DNA of 63,798 nucleotides from Nitrosospira sp. (GTDB taxonomy: Bacteria; Pseudomonadota; Gammaproteobacteria; Burkholderiales; Nitrosomonadaceae). The stretch lies in the NCBI GenBank assembly GCA_026399575.1, contig JAPLQS010000026.1, positions 1 to 63,798 of the forward strand. Direction: 5' to 3'. Position numbers and translations under genes: made by a program. The notes beneath the pieces were generated by a model. That model ran no database searches, was not told where the DNA came from, and saw only the letters and a list, made by a program, of their open reading frames with translations. Below are positions 31,352 through 40,095 of this stretch, in pieces (the stretch's first letter is position 1; each line of letters begins with the position of its first letter).

Positions 31352-32428
31352 GTGAAAATAATAGAGCGCTATATCACACGTGAGTTGTTGATACCGTTTA
31401 CGGTGATTATCGTGATCCTGGCGGGACTCTACGCAAGTTTCATCAGTGGCCGTTTTCTGGCGGGGGCGGTGACCGAGTCGTTGGGTGTGATGGCCATGCT
31501 GAAACTGGTGTTGCTGAAGACTGTAATTTCCCTGGATGTGCTGATGCAGCTCGCTCTTTATGTTGCCATCGTCGTCGTTCTTGGCCGGTTGCACCGGGAC
31601 CAGGAGATCAATGTATTGCGCTCCGCCGGTGTCAGCGACCGTCGCATAATCTACGCCGTCCTGATGGTTGCCATCCCCATCGGAATCATCATCGGTCTGC
31701 TATCCATTTTTGTGCGTCCCTGGGCTTATCAAGAGAGCTTTGTTATGAATGCGCAGGCAGAGGCAGAGTTAAATACGGATCGATTTCAGGCCGGGCGTTT
31801 CTATGGGAGCGAAGGTAGCGGCAGAGTAATTTATATCCAGAGCAAGGATAACTCTGACAAGCAGATGAAAAATGTATTCCATTACGTCAACAAGGGCGAC
31901 AGCAGCGAAATCATCGTGGCCAAGGAAGCGGGCCAGCAGCAATTCCAGTTCGGGCAACGATCCCAGATTCATTTATCCGATGGTTTTGTCTACCGTTTCA
32001 TGCACGCCGCCACGAAAGACACTGTTGCCCAGTTCGACAAGCTGGTGTATTTCACTGATAAAGGCAGTGAAAGAGGCTATGCACGCAAGTCGGCCACCAG
32101 TCTGTTTCTGGCAGGGTCGGATCAGCCACGCGACATTGCCGAACTGCAATGGCGGCTTTCACGCCCTATCGGGACGATTCTGCTGGCGCTGATTGCCATC
32201 TCATTCACTCGCGCTTCGCCGCGCCAAGACAAGGGCGAAAGGCACTTGTTTGCTGCCGCCATGGTTTTCGCGATTTATTATATTCTGAGCGGATTGGCTC
32301 AAACCTGGGTGGAGCAGGGCACCGTAGGCAGCCTGCCCGGTGTCTGGTGGCTGTACGCATTGATGTTCATCACCGCGCTTGGTTTGCTGTCATCCAGCCC
32401 TCAACAGAGAATGCTTCTGCGTCGATGA
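31352..32428 (+). CDS. lptF: LptF-family lipid export permease
   Basis: 358 residues from GTG 31352 (AAGGAA 8 bases upstream). Typical YjgP/YjgQ architecture: three N-terminal membrane helices (MKIIERYITRELLIPFTVIIVILAGLY onward), a periplasmic beta-jellyroll of about 130 residues, then three C-terminal helices. LptF and LptG form the inner-membrane channel that, with the ATPase LptB, extracts lipopolysaccharide toward the Lpt bridge. Here the pair sits in a lipid-synthesis locus rather than beside pepA, its frequent betaproteobacterial location, so a dedicated role for another lipid is possible. Confidence 0.92.
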   Translation: MKIIERYITRELLIPFTVIIVILAGLYASFISGRFLAGAVTESLGVMAMLKLVLLKTVISLDVLMQLALYVAIVVVLGRLHRDQEINVLRSAGVSDRRIIYAVLMVAIPIGIIIGLLSIFVRPWAYQESFVMNAQAEAELNTDRFQAGRFYGSEGSGRVIYIQSKDNSDKQMKNVFHYVNKGDSSEIIVAKEAGQQQFQFGQRSQIHLSDGFVYRFMHAATKDTVAQFDKLVYFTDKGSERGYARKSATSLFLAGSDQPRDIAELQWRLSRPIGTILLALIAISFTRASPRQDKGERHLFAAAMVFAIYYILSGLAQTWVEQGTVGSLPGVWWLYALMFITALGLLSSSPQQRMLLRR

Positions 32429-33489
32429 CAATAATCAACCGTTACCTCGCGTTGCAGGTTTTCATCGGTCTGGTCGTTGCCACGGCGGTAATTTTGCCGG
32501 CATTCGCTTTTCTCGATTTGTTGGATCAGCTCGGTGACGTCGGCAAAGGAACATACCGCGTGCAGGATGCATTCCTTGACACCGCTTTGTTGTTGCCGCG
32601 CAGATTCATTCAGCTTGCACCATTTATCGCATTACTGGGAACTGTGTTTGCTTTGGGACGATTGGCGGTTAATCAGGAACTGACCGCGTTGCGGGTAGCG
32701 GGGCTTTCTCCTGTTCATATCAGCCGGGCCCCACTCGGGGTCGGACTGGCCCTGTTGTTATTCATTGCGGTACTGGAGCAATTTATTGCCCCACATTTTC
32801 AACAGAAAGCCATATCGCATCAGGCCGCTGCTCTCGGGAAGACTGCGGAACTGGGCAAGAATCTGGGTATCTGGACCCGGGATGAACGAAATATATTACG
32901 CATCGGTGAAATGCAGGGCGCCAAGAGAGCAGAGAATATCGAGCTGATGCACTTTGATGATAATGGTTTCCTGCGGACCTATACCCATGCCCAATATGCC
33001 AACATTCTTGATGACAATCTCTGGGAGCTGAATGATGTCGTCACCAAGACCTTTACCGGGGAACAAATCGAGTCGGTGAATGCGAGCTCGATGAACTGGA
33101 AATCATTCGTGAATCCGGGCGATATCTCGACCCTGACCAAGTCGCCGGAGAGCCTTTCACCTACTGAGCTGTTTCAGCATGTACGTTTTCTGCAGGCTAC
33201 GGGTCAGGAAGCGGATGCCTATGCGCTGGCTTTGTGGCGCAAGATTGGGGGAGCGTTGACAACCATCGCGATGCTGCTGTTTTCCATACCCTTTGTTCTC
33301 GGTTCGGTGCGCACAGGTCTCGGTAAACAGGTAGTGCTCGCTTCCTTGATTGGTGTGGGTGTTTATCTGCTTGATCAGATTATTGCCAATGCCGGTTTGC
33401 TGCTGCATTTCAATCCGCTGCTGACCGCGCTGCTCCCGGGATTGGCGCTGATTGCCCTGGCCAACCTCTGGCTGCGGCGAGTCTTTTAG
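32425..33489 (+). CDS. lptG: LptG-family lipid export permease
   Basis: 354 residues from ATG 32425, whose ATGA overlaps the lptF stop, so the two are translationally coupled. It has the same 3+3 membrane helix arrangement (TIINRYLALQVFIGLVVATAVILPAF; C-terminal IGGALTTIAMLLFSIPFVLG), with a periplasmic jellyroll at about 110-270. The longer open frame back to 32149 overlaps lptF and is not used. Partner of LptF in the ABC-type lipid extractor. Confidence 0.92.
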   Translation: MTIINRYLALQVFIGLVVATAVILPAFAFLDLLDQLGDVGKGTYRVQDAFLDTALLLPRRFIQLAPFIALLGTVFALGRLAVNQELTALRVAGLSPVHISRAPLGVGLALLLFIAVLEQFIAPHFQQKAISHQAAALGKTAELGKNLGIWTRDERNILRIGEMQGAKRAENIELMHFDDNGFLRTYTHAQYANILDDNLWELNDVVTKTFTGEQIESVNASSMNWKSFVNPGDISTLTKSPESLSPTELFQHVRFLQATGQEADAYALALWRKIGGALTTIAMLLFSIPFVLGSVRTGLGKQVVLASLIGVGVYLLDQIIANAGLLLHFNPLLTALLPGLALIALANLWLRRVF

Positions 33490-33492
33490 GGT

Positions 33493-33550
33493 GCCTCTGA
33501 ATAAATCCCGCGCGGCTATGATGGCGATCCAATCATGATTGGAGCATCGC
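33493..33550. repeat. Insertion-sequence-end-like segment with internal palindrome
   Basis: Right after the lptG stop lies TGCCTCTGAATAAATCCCGCG, cut short of any gene. Its core matches the arms of the inverted repeat at 2668-2715 (TGAAyAAATCCCGCG). It is followed by a 14-bp perfect palindrome at 33529-33542 (CCAATCATGATTGG) nested in a GCGAT..ATCGC stem (33524-33528 and 33546-33550). No transposase frame is present, so this is at most a solo end or remnant. Confidence 0.5.
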
Positions 33551-33704
33551 GCCTGCGCCGTTATTTCTGTGATACAGGGTGGTAATTGGCTGGTGTGCTT
33601 GGCGCAGTCATGGTACTTTACAGCGGCATTTGGAGAGAGCACTCCCGGTTGGGATCAAGAGAAACCACCCGTCCGGATTTTTAGCCGTGTACTGGTTGAG
33701 ATAG

Positions 33705-34721
33705 ATGGTAGAACAGTTGCAGATTGATAGACTGAGGATGGGAACGGCCAGGGTCGGGTTGCTTCTGAATCCTCTCAGCGGGCGTATCCGCAAGCATATC
33801 GACGTGATAAGACGTATGCTGGCCGAAATTCCCGCTGCAGTCTGCCGGGAGGTGACGAGCGCGTCGGAGATCGGCGCAGCGGCAGATGCTTTTCTGCAAG
33901 CTGATGTTGATTTGCTGGTAATCATTGGTGGGGATGGCACGGTGCAGGCGGTGTTGACTCACCTGTTCACCACCCGGCCCGAAAAATGGCCGGTTCTGAC
34001 CATCGTTCCCGGCGGCACCACCAACATGACCGCGCTGGATCTGGGAATACACGACAAACCCGAGATTATCCTGCGGCGGTTAAGCAATTGCCTGTCGCAA
34101 CAGATCTCGCCCATATTGTTGCAACGCCCGGTATTGTGTATTGAGCAGCCCGGTGCCAGCAAGATTTATGGCATGTTCTTCGGCGTCGGCCTCATCGCCC
34201 ATGCCGTAATATTCTCTCGCAGCAAGGTCAAACGGCTGGGTATCACCGGAGAAACCTATTCGGGCATCATCATGTTGGGCTATCTTGCCGGCGTGATTCT
34301 TGGACGCAAGCATGGACCATGGGCGCCGATTCAGATGACAATCACCGAGGCGAGTGGAGAAGTCCGCAATGGAACTTATCTGGTTCTTCTCGCCAGCGCG
34401 CTTGATCGCCTGCTATTTAACATGCGGCCCTACTGGGGACAGGAGCAGGAGCCGCTGCATGTCACGTTTGTTGAACAGCAGCGGAATCATCCGTGGCGTG
34501 CGTTATGGCTGCTGCTTTCCGGTCACAGCGATGCCATCAAGGAACAAGATGGTTACCACAGTCACAACACCAGTGTATTGGAACTGCTGATGGATGACGA
34601 TTACATCATTGATGGTGAATTCCATCGGGCGACAAGCCAGGATGGGCCGCTGCGTATTTCGGCAGCCGGACCGGTTACCTTTCTGGTACCCGGCGATAAA
34701 AATACAGACCCGCGACAATGA
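33705..34721 (+). CDS. Diacylglycerol kinase-family lipid kinase
   Basis: 338 residues. The catalytic domain shows GLLLNPLSGRIRKH (nucleotide-binding loop), VIIGGDGTVQAVL (the GGDGT motif of DAG/sphingosine/ceramide kinases) and TIVPGGTTNMTALDLG, with a C-terminal beta-sandwich. This family phosphorylates a lipid hydroxyl with ATP, giving phosphatidate or ceramide phosphate. It is translationally coupled to the next gene (ATGA, 34718-34721). Start may instead be ATG 33738 (MGTARVGLLL). Substrate is inferred from the neighbourhood. Confidence 0.88.
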   Translation: MVEQLQIDRLRMGTARVGLLLNPLSGRIRKHIDVIRRMLAEIPAAVCREVTSASEIGAAADAFLQADVDLLVIIGGDGTVQAVLTHLFTTRPEKWPVLTIVPGGTTNMTALDLGIHDKPEIILRRLSNCLSQQISPILLQRPVLCIEQPGASKIYGMFFGVGLIAHAVIFSRSKVKRLGITGETYSGIIMLGYLAGVILGRKHGPWAPIQMTITEASGEVRNGTYLVLLASALDRLLFNMRPYWGQEQEPLHVTFVEQQRNHPWRALWLLLSGHSDAIKEQDGYHSHNTSVLELLMDDDYIIDGEFHRATSQDGPLRISAAGPVTFLVPGDKNTDPRQ

Positions 34722-35689
34722 CGAACCATCTCTCGACATCTGCCCAGCGGCTCCCGGACGGCTTGATTGCCGAGATGGCATCCCTGAGTTCCAGGACGGT
34801 GCCGGCAGATTTTTCAGTCCTGGTCGAAGAGCTGAAGTCACGTTTCGGCGCATCGCTGGATGCCGTGATTCTCTATGGATCGTGCCTGCGTTCGCAGGAT
34901 GCTGCTGACGGAGTTGTCGATTTTTACGTGGTGGTGGACAGCTACAGCAACGCTTACCCGGAACGCTATTTACGGCATCTTAATGCGTGGCTGGCGCCGA
35001 ACGTTTTTTATCTGGAGGTATCCGGGCAGGAAAAGAAGTTCCGCGCCAAATATGCGGTGGTTTCAATGGCTGATTTTGAACAGGGCACCCGCTACTGGTT
35101 TCATCCCTATCTGTGGGCACGTTTTGCTCAACCCACGCGGCTGCTGCATGTGCGCGATGACATTGCCCGTCAGCGTATTCACCACGCGCTGGCCCAGTCG
35201 GTGGTGACATTTCTCGAGTCCAGCATCCCGGCGCTGGGCACATGCATGGTGAACGCAGAAGAAATCTGGACCAGGGGTTTGGCCCTGACCTATGCGGCAG
35301 AACTCCGGGCCGAGCGGGAAACGCGGGCGCGCCAGCTTACCCAGCTTAATCTGGATGACTATACCCGGTTGACGGCGCAGGCCGCACCGGCGCTGACGGG
35401 AAAACTGGAGGTTTTGCCGGACGGCAATTACCGCTGTCTGGCTGATGCGGCGGAGCAACAGCGTTCACTGCGGCACTGGCGGCTGCGCCGCTGGCAGGGG
35501 CGTATTCTGTCGGTGCTGCGGCTGACGAAAGCGGCATTTACCTTCCGCGATTGCGTAAGTTACGCCGCTTGGAAAATAGAGCGCCACACCGGGGTGCGTG
35601 TCGAGGTCACCCCCATGTTGCGACGCCATCCCGTGCTGTGGGGTTATAAGATTTTCTGGCAACTGTTGCGGCGCGGCGTGCTGCGTTGA
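34718..35689 (+). CDS. Tam41-like nucleotidyltransferase, candidate lipid-phosphate cytidylyltransferase
   Basis: 323 residues. The N-terminal third has the polymerase-beta-type nucleotidyltransferase signature ILYGSCLRSQDAADGVVDFYVVVD (GS..D-x-Y/D). It is followed by ANxFYLEV-like NVFYLEV, a lysine in RAKYAVVSMADFEQG, and WFHPYLWARFAQPTRLL. This order resembles Mmp37/TAM41, the mitochondrial CDP-diacylglycerol synthase. Overlap with the lipid kinase upstream suggests they act in sequence: phosphorylation, then CTP-dependent activation. The family call is from motif layout only and needs a profile search; a different polymerase-beta nucleotidyltransferase is the alternative. Confidence 0.65.
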   Translation: MTNHLSTSAQRLPDGLIAEMASLSSRTVPADFSVLVEELKSRFGASLDAVILYGSCLRSQDAADGVVDFYVVVDSYSNAYPERYLRHLNAWLAPNVFYLEVSGQEKKFRAKYAVVSMADFEQGTRYWFHPYLWARFAQPTRLLHVRDDIARQRIHHALAQSVVTFLESSIPALGTCMVNAEEIWTRGLALTYAAELRAERETRARQLTQLNLDDYTRLTAQAAPALTGKLEVLPDGNYRCLADAAEQQRSLRHWRLRRWQGRILSVLRLTKAAFTFRDCVSYAAWKIERHTGVRVEVTPMLRRHPVLWGYKIFWQLLRRGVLR

Positions 35690-35702
35690 TGCTTATCTAG
35701 GT

Positions 35703-36341
35703 TCAAGCGAGCAGTGAGCTCAGGTCGGCCACCGTTTCCACCTGTGGCGGGAAAGGATTATCGTCCCCAGCGCGTACCCGGCCCAGAAACGCAACGCCAT
35801 TCAACTGTGCACTCTGATAATCGATCAGCGCATCACCAATCATCAGCACACGCTCGGGAGCAAGGGCGTGGACTGACAGGATGTCCGCGATCAATGCCTG
35901 TTTCGATGTAGGGGAGCCACGTACTTCGGTAAAGTAGGGCGCCAGACCGCGCCGCATGACGATGCTGTTCAGTTCTGTTTCCGGTGTGCCGGAGGCGACG
36001 AACAAAGGTATGCGCGCTGCTTGCTGACGGATGAATTCGTTCGCGCCGGGTACCGCCTCGCCAGTAACGATGGCTTCGACCACCAGCTCTGAGAACTGCC
36101 GGTCCAGTCCCTGCTCTTCGTCCGGTGTCAGCGGCGGCTTGCCCAGCAGGTGTTGCTGAAAGTAGCGGAATTTCTGGTAGCGCGACATGCCGCCATTCAG
36201 TCTATGGTACTGCACCACTGCCGCTACTACCGTTTCACCATGAGGACGGTAGAGATCAGCGAAAGCCTGTGTCTTGATGTCCCCGGATTCGACCACCACC
36301 CCGTCAAAGTCAAAGATGATGGCTTGCCAATCTGTTGTCAT
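35703..36341 (-). CDS. HAD-superfamily phosphatase
   Basis: 212 residues. HAD motifs in order: IIFDFDGVVVES (motif I, nucleophile and acid aspartates), FVASGTPE (motif II serine/threonine), lysine in GSPTSKQALI (motif III), and VLMIGDALIDYQSA (motif IV). A helical cap follows motif I, as in beta-phosphoglucomutase-like phosphatases. Last gene of the five-gene - strand set, overlapping the epimerase by ATGA at 36338-36341. It likely removes phosphate from a sugar intermediate, by analogy with KdsC, although it is not KdsC by sequence. Confidence 0.85.
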   Translation of the reverse strand: MTTDWQAIIFDFDGVVVESGDIKTQAFADLYRPHGETVVAAVVQYHRLNGGMSRYQKFRYFQQHLLGKPPLTPDEEQGLDRQFSELVVEAIVTGEAVPGANEFIRQQAARIPLFVASGTPETELNSIVMRRGLAPYFTEVRGSPTSKQALIADILSVHALAPERVLMIGDALIDYQSAQLNGVAFLGRVRAGDDNPFPPQVETVADLSSLLA

Positions 36342-37270
36342 GCCCGGTTGTCGGATACCGCTGGTGTGGCGTCATCGTCTTCACTGGAGTGATGCAGCGC
36401 CGTGTGGATGTCCCTGAGGCAGTCGAGCAGGCCCTGACCCAGATCAACATGCTCGTTGAGCATCAGCTTGCGGCCAACACGCGGTTGAAACGCGTAGGGC
36501 GTTATTTCGTAATGGTGCACCGCATTGGCTTCATCAAAATGCAGCTCCACCTGCCACGGCATGATTTCCGAGATCATGGTCATGACTTCCTTGATGCGTA
36601 ACCGTTCCTGTCCGGTCAGGATTAAGTGGCGGTTGGCAAACTCGGGTGCCAGCACCTGCACACTCATACGTGCTGCATCCTCGACATGAATGTACTCACG
36701 GATCGCCTCGCCACTGCCCTGATAAGTGATCGAATGCCGTTCCACTGCCTCGTGCAGCATGCGATAGATGCCATTGCGGGTATCAGCGCGTCTGCCGTAG
36801 AGAGAGCCATAGCGCAAAATGCTGTAGTCCAGTCCATAGCGCTCGTGATAGGTTTCGATGAAGCGCTCTGCCGCCTGTTTGCTGGCACGGTAGAAGGAAC
36901 CGGATTCGGAGTAGACGTAAATGGTGCTGGCAAAGACGAACCGGCGAGCACCGGCAAGGCGCGCTGCTTCCAGTACGTGCATATTGCCCAGGACGTTGAT
37001 GGTTGCAGTGGCCAGTGGGTTATTATGGGCTTCATCAATATCGGCGATGGCGGCGAAATTGTAGACTACGCTGGCGCCACGGGCCGCTTCTACCACCTGT
37101 TCGAGGTTCATGATGTCACCGATGATCATCTCCTGATCGGGACTGCAGTAGGGTGACGGGCTGCGGTCAAACAAGCGCACCCGGTAACCGGCAGCCGACA
37201 GCGCATCAGCCACATGGCTGCCAAGAAAGCCGCTGGCACCGAACACAATGGCAATTTTGTCAGATATCAT
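36338..37270 (-). CDS. NAD-dependent sugar epimerase/dehydratase
   Basis: 310 residues of the extended short-chain dehydrogenase type. It has GASGFLGSHVADAL (GxxGxxG), the DxxD region (DIMNLEQV), VYNFAA, ASTIYVYSES and the catalytic YRASK (Y-x-x-x-K), then RYGSLYGRRAD. It is closest in look to UDP-glucose 4-epimerase relatives. It lies four bases after the dehydrogenase and overlaps the HAD gene, so one transcript is expected. The nucleotide sugar cannot be told from sequence. Confidence 0.87.
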   Translation of the reverse strand: MISDKIAIVFGASGFLGSHVADALSAAGYRVRLFDRSPSPYCSPDQEMIIGDIMNLEQVVEAARGASVVYNFAAIADIDEAHNNPLATATINVLGNMHVLEAARLAGARRFVFASTIYVYSESGSFYRASKQAAERFIETYHERYGLDYSILRYGSLYGRRADTRNGIYRMLHEAVERHSITYQGSGEAIREYIHVEDAARMSVQVLAPEFANRHLILTGQERLRIKEVMTMISEIMPWQVELHFDEANAVHHYEITPYAFQPRVGRKLMLNEHVDLGQGLLDCLRDIHTALHHSSEDDDATPAVSDNRA

Positions 37271-37273
37271 TAT

Positions 37274-38212
37274 TTATGTATTCTCCATTAAACCCGCCTT
37301 GATCAAACCCTGCAGCAGATTCTCCGCAGCCTCTATTTCCATGCGCTGGCGCGATTCTCTGGCAAGGGAACCGATGTGAGAGGTCAGAATTATGTTGTCA
37401 CATTTTAGCAGCGGACCGCGATAGGGTTCCTGCTCGAAAACGTCAAGTGCGGCCATAGCCAGCTTTCCGGAAGTCAGTGCCTCGCCCAGTGCGGTCTCAT
37501 CGATGAGACCGCCGCGCGCGGCATTGATCACCACGGCCCCCGGCTGCATGCGCGCAAACGCCGCGGCGTCCAGCAGGTGGTGGGTGCCGCTGCCATAGGG
37601 CAGGTGCAGGCTGATGACGTTCGCTTGCGCCAGCAATTTTTCCAGCGGCAGCAATGCTATCCCGTCGGGTGACTGAGTTATATAAGGATCATGCGCCACG
37701 ACTTCCGCGCCGAAGGCCTGGCACAAGCGGGCAACACGGCGGCCGATGTGCCCCAGACCAACGATGCCGACCACTTGGGCGGCGAGCAATTGCCCCTGTA
37801 TCCGTGGCCACTCGCCTGCGCGTAATTGCCGGTCGGTCTGGCATATCCGTCTCAGCGCGGCCAGCATCAGACCCAGCGTGAGTTCTGCGACCGCCTGGGA
37901 CGGAGCCTCCGGCGTATTGGAGACGGCAATGTTGCGCCGCTGTGCCGCTGCCAGATCGACACTGTCCAGCCCCGCACCGCAGCGTGCCACCACCCGCAGG
38001 CTGCTGGCGGATGCGAATACGTTTTCAGTCAATGGCTCTATGCCGGCGATCATGCCGACAGTATCGGTGCCCAGTAATCCGCTGATCTCTTCTTCGGTGA
38101 GTTTTCGTCCGTGGCTGTTGCTGACAATCTGCATCCCCGCTTTCAGCAGACGCTGGAGCGGAGGATTGTTGTCCACATCGAACGAGGAGGTGGAGATGAC
38201 AAGCTTGCTCAC
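37274..38212 (-). CDS. D-isomer 2-hydroxyacid dehydrogenase
   Basis: 312 residues from GTG 38212, chosen because its GTGA overlaps the aldolase stop and AGGGCG precedes it. It belongs to the phosphoglycerate dehydrogenase-like group: VGIVGLGHIGRRVARLCQAFG (NAD Rossmann), arginine in NAARGGLIDETAL, glutamate in DVFEQEP, and the catalytic histidine in LTSHIGSLARES. It lacks the C-terminal ACT domain of SerA. Probable role: oxidation or reduction of a 2-hydroxy/2-keto acid, which would fit the product of the adjacent pyruvate-type aldolase. Confidence 0.88.
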   Translation of the reverse strand: MSKLVISTSSFDVDNNPPLQRLLKAGMQIVSNSHGRKLTEEEISGLLGTDTVGMIAGIEPLTENVFASASSLRVVARCGAGLDSVDLAAAQRRNIAVSNTPEAPSQAVAELTLGLMLAALRRICQTDRQLRAGEWPRIQGQLLAAQVVGIVGLGHIGRRVARLCQAFGAEVVAHDPYITQSPDGIALLPLEKLLAQANVISLHLPYGSGTHHLLDAAAFARMQPGAVVINAARGGLIDETALGEALTSGKLAMAALDVFEQEPYRGPLLKCDNIILTSHIGSLARESRQRMEIEAAENLLQGLIKAGLMENT

Positions 38213-38970
38213 AGGTTCGCCCTGATATTTTGCATATGGCTGCGGCATAGGGAATCGAGAATGCGAATATCCAGGCCATAACCGAGAAAATTGAAACCGG
38301 CGGCAATACGCCGCTGCAACTCCTCCTGATCCGGTTCGATCACATGGATGCCCCCCGGCTTGCCCGAACGCTGTCCGGCTTCCAGTACCCGTGCTATTGC
38401 GGATTGCACGTCCGGGTGATTGAGCTCGCCGGGCCGTCCCATGGAACCGGATAAATCGTAAGGACCGATGATATAGGCGTCGATCCCGTCAACAGCGAGT
38501 ATCCCATCAATAGCCTTGACCGCATCCACATGTTCGATCATGGCCACAATGACGGCGTTATCCTCCAGCCAGCCACGGTATTGCTGGAACCGTGCGCCAT
38601 AACCCTGGGCGCGGGCCAGACCGACCCCGCGCTGGCCGCGGGGCGGGTAATAGACCGATTGCACGGCTGCTTTGGCATCGGCGGCAGATTTGACCATGGG
38701 CACCATCACGCCGGTTGCGCCCGCATCCATGACCCGTTTGATCTGGTCAGGATGGTTCGAAGTCAGCCGCACAATGGCCGGGCACTGCTGCCCGTCAAGT
38801 ACCTGGATCAGGGTTTGAATTTCGCTCAACTCCAGCACGCTGTGCTCCATATCCAGCACCAGCCAGTCAAATCCGGCGGCAGCCATGATTTCGGCTATCG
38901 CCGGGTGCCCCAACGTGATCCACGAGCCTATGGTCAATTCACCCTGGGACAATTTCGATTTCAATTGCAT
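38209..38970 (-). CDS. HpcH/HpaI-type class II aldolase
   Basis: 253 residues from ATG 38970 (MQLKSKL; AAGG 7 bases upstream), preferred to ATG 38976. Motifs of the pyruvate-dependent class II aldolases are visible: GSWITLGHPAIAEIMA, VLDMEHSVLE, VRLTSNHPDQIKRVMDAGATGVMVPMV, RGVGLARAQGYG, MIEHVDAV and GPYDLSGSMGRPG. These enzymes join or split pyruvate and an aldehyde, making or breaking 2-keto-3-deoxy acids. It lies between a CMP-sugar synthetase homologue and a 2-hydroxyacid dehydrogenase. Confidence 0.88.
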   Translation of the reverse strand: MQLKSKLSQGELTIGSWITLGHPAIAEIMAAAGFDWLVLDMEHSVLELSEIQTLIQVLDGQQCPAIVRLTSNHPDQIKRVMDAGATGVMVPMVKSAADAKAAVQSVYYPPRGQRGVGLARAQGYGARFQQYRGWLEDNAVIVAMIEHVDAVKAIDGILAVDGIDAYIIGPYDLSGSMGRPGELNHPDVQSAIARVLEAGQRSGKPGGIHVIEPDQEELQRRIAAGFNFLGYGLDIRILDSLCRSHMQNIRANL

Positions 38971-39022
38971 GAACATTCCTTAATAAAGGCCGCTGCAACG
39001 CACCCGCAGGCAGCGCCCGGTT

Positions 39023-39772
39023 TCAATAAGAGGCAAGCAGGGGATCTGTTGCCATCAGTCTGGCTACCCGCGCCAGATCGGCTTCGGTATCCACTGCTTG
39101 GGTGTCAAACCTGGTTTCCACCATTTTCACCCGGTAGCCGTGTTCCAGCAGTCGCAGCATGTCCACCGACTCCAGTCGTTCCAATGGCGTTGACGGCAAG
39201 CCGGTGTAGTCGAACAAGGTGGCGCGCCGGAATGGGATGATGCATACCTGTTTGTAGGCCAGAGTCTGGGCGAAACCTGATTTGGCCAGAGTCGGGATCG
39301 GTTGCCGTGACATATAAAGCGCATCGCCTTGCTGATTCATTACCACCTTAATGGTGTTGACATCGTGGAAATCAATCTCATTTTCGATGCGGCGCACCAG
39401 ATTCACACATCCCAGTTGCGGATCGTCGCGGAATGGCGCTACTGCTGCATCGATCATCTCCGGGCGCGTCATCGGTTCGTCGCCTTGCACCATGACGATG
39501 AGATCTGCATCAATCCCGGCGACCGCTTCGGCGACGCGGTCGCTGGCGCGCTCATGAGTGTCTGATGTCATGATCACGGCAGCACCGAAGCTCTGCGCTG
39601 CCTGACGGATCTCCTCATCGCAAGTGGCGATATAAGTGGCGTCGAGCGCATGGCTCAGGGTGACGCGCTTGTAGATATGTTCCAGCATGGTGCGCCCCAG
39701 CAGTTTTGCGAGCGGTTTGCCCGGGAAACGCGACGAGCCCATGCGTGCCGGTATCACAGCGATTGTTTTCAT
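39023..39772 (-). CDS. KdsB-like 3-deoxy-manno-octulosonate (CMP-keto-sugar) cytidylyltransferase
   Basis: 249 residues from ATG 39772 (MKTIAVIPARMGSSRFPGKPL); an upstream in-frame ATG at 39835 adds 21 non-domain residues. Signature IPARxGSxRxPGKPL, DTHERASDRVAEA, LIVMVQGDEPMTRPEM and DVNTIKVVM are those of CMP-Kdo synthetases. It activates a 3-deoxy-ulosonic acid with CTP. KdsB's usual operon partners are absent; instead it leads an aldolase-dehydrogenase-epimerase-HAD set, so the sugar may not be Kdo. Confidence 0.83.
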   Translation of the reverse strand: MKTIAVIPARMGSSRFPGKPLAKLLGRTMLEHIYKRVTLSHALDATYIATCDEEIRQAAQSFGAAVIMTSDTHERASDRVAEAVAGIDADLIVMVQGDEPMTRPEMIDAAVAPFRDDPQLGCVNLVRRIENEIDFHDVNTIKVVMNQQGDALYMSRQPIPTLAKSGFAQTLAYKQVCIIPFRRATLFDYTGLPSTPLERLESVDMLRLLEHGYRVKMVETRFDTQAVDTEADLARVARLMATDPLLASY

Positions 39773-40095
39773 TGGTAATTTAGATTTGTTGGCGTTTGTT
39801 GGTCGATTGGTACTCTGCTCTTGATTATTGGCCATTCAATCCAATAATGGGGATCAGGGATACGTGTTCTGAGGACGGATTTGTCCCACAAGCGCTATCC
39901 TACCACCAGCGGCGATACTCTGCGAGAAACTGGAGCAGCTTATACCGTTTGCGGGGTTGCGGAGCAGTGGCCCGACTGGCAATTGCACCCCTGCCGGTGT
40001 ACAATTGCGCGCGTTTTCACCCCCTGAGCTCAGCTCTGGAATACTCAACAAATGATTGATACGCTGCTCGTTTTTAACTCCCCAAGAATAAGGGT
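39773..40095. other. Divergent intergenic region, 323 bases
   Basis: Lies between the KdsB-like gene (-) and the first glycosyltransferase (+). It should hold both promoters. I see no RNA gene, terminator hairpin or conserved frame here beyond the 21-codon upstream extension of the KdsB-like frame. Confidence 0.5.
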
